Below the pieces are notes generated by a model. That model worked only from the letters and a program-made list of their open reading frames with translations, did not search any database and was not told the origin of the DNA. From assembly GCA_964636095.1 (NCBI GenBank), contig CAZWRF010000034.1:1-5892 (forward strand): a stretch of DNA of 5,892 nucleotides, written 5' to 3'. Below are positions 5,556 through 5,892 of this stretch, one piece after another. The position numbers were made by a program, and so were the translations under genes. This stretch comes from CAZWRF01 sp964636095. GTDB lineage: Bacteria; Patescibacteriota; Minisyncoccia; JAHISW01; Tagabacteraceae. How positions within the stretch are numbered: the stretch's first letter is position 1; each line of letters starts with the position of its first letter.

Positions 5556-5892
5556 ATGAGTATTTTCAAAAGAAAAGAAAAAAAAGAAGAACAGGAAATT
5601 TTACCTATTTATCCTCAGGAGATACAAGCTGCCGGAGTTTTGGAGCTTCAAGATATTATCGCTCCTTCCGCTCTTCAGGTTACTTCAAACTATGTAAAAC
5701 TCGGGGACAAGCTTACAAGAACGCTATTCGTTATTTCGTACCCGCGCTTCCTTTCCATGAACTGGTTTGCCCCCATTATAAATATGGACAAAGTTTTTGA
5801 TATTTCCATATTTATACATCCGGTTGATACAGCCGATGTTTTAAGACAGCTCCAAAAAAAAGTAGCAGAGGTCCAATCGCAAATACATCTGC
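5556..5892 (+). CDS. virB4: VirB4 family type IV secretion ATPase, N-terminal part (3'-partial)
   Basis: The frame opens at ATG 5556 and runs off the window; 112 residues are visible. After a Lys/Glu-rich start (residues 4-14), the phrases LQDIIAPSALQVTSNYVKLG (31-50), TRTLFVISYPRFLSMNWFAP (54-72), FDISIFIHPVDTADVLRQL (81-99) and KKVAEVQSQI (101-110) match the N-terminal domain of CPR VirB4-like ATPases as I remember them. The family is the hexameric motor that powers substrate transfer or pilus assembly at the inner membrane. The catalytic domain with Walker A and B motifs lies beyond the window, so ATPase integrity cannot be judged. The start is eight bases after the TraC-like gene; no ribosome-binding site is clear, and earlier in-frame starts are not possible without entering the upstream gene. 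Placement next to prgI and the TraC-like gene supports the call. Confidence 0.88.
   Translation, partial: MSIFKRKEKKEEQEILPIYPQEIQAAGVLELQDIIAPSALQVTSNYVKLGDKLTRTLFVISYPRFLSMNWFAPIINMDKVFDISIFIHPVDTADVLRQLQKKVAEVQSQIHL

Overview
The window carries one stretch of a single plus-strand operon: seven consecutive genes (the first and last cut by the window edges) with gaps of 2 to 19 bases and one 4-base overlap. Gene content and protein style point to a Candidate Phyla Radiation bacterium (Patescibacteria, most likely a Parcubacteria/Microgenomates-type lineage). DNA is moderately AT-rich, the proteins are rich in Lys, Asn and Ile, and there are no convincing Shine-Dalgarno sites. I recognise several of the protein families as ones repeatedly seen in CPR type IV secretion-like loci, but this is from memory and was not searched. 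The genetic code looks standard: no TGA interrupts about 1,700 codons, the first gene ends in TGA and the other five visible stops are TAA. This argues against the UGA=Gly code of Gracilibacteria and SR1.

Layout: (1) 2-817, the C-terminal part of a protein with a thrombospondin type 3 / EF-hand-like calcium-binding repeat; (2) 814-1809, a secreted six-cysteine protein of unknown function; (3) 1817-3733, a VirB6/TrbL-like polytopic membrane protein with a signal peptide and a long charged cytoplasmic tail; (4) 3753-4463, a small helical domain followed by a disordered Lys/Glu/Pro-rich tail; (5) 4472-4888, a PrgI-family two-helix membrane protein; (6) 4891-5547, a stand-alone TraC/VirB4 N-terminal-like domain without a nucleotide-binding motif; (7) 5556 to the window end, the start of a VirB4-family ATPase.

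Read together, this is the inner-membrane and energising core of a reduced type IV secretion-like apparatus: VirB6-like channel, PrgI (VirB3-like), accessory TraC domain and VirB4 motor, preceded by two proteins expected to lie outside the cytoplasmic membrane. No outer-membrane core genes (VirB7/VirB9/VirB10 types), relaxase or coupling protein are visible here, though the operon continues beyond both edges. The least explained parts are genes 2 and 4, the long tail of gene 3 and the C-terminal motif of the PrgI protein. No RNA gene, CRISPR array, insertion sequence, promoter or terminator could be supported, and there is no gene-free stretch longer than 19 bases.
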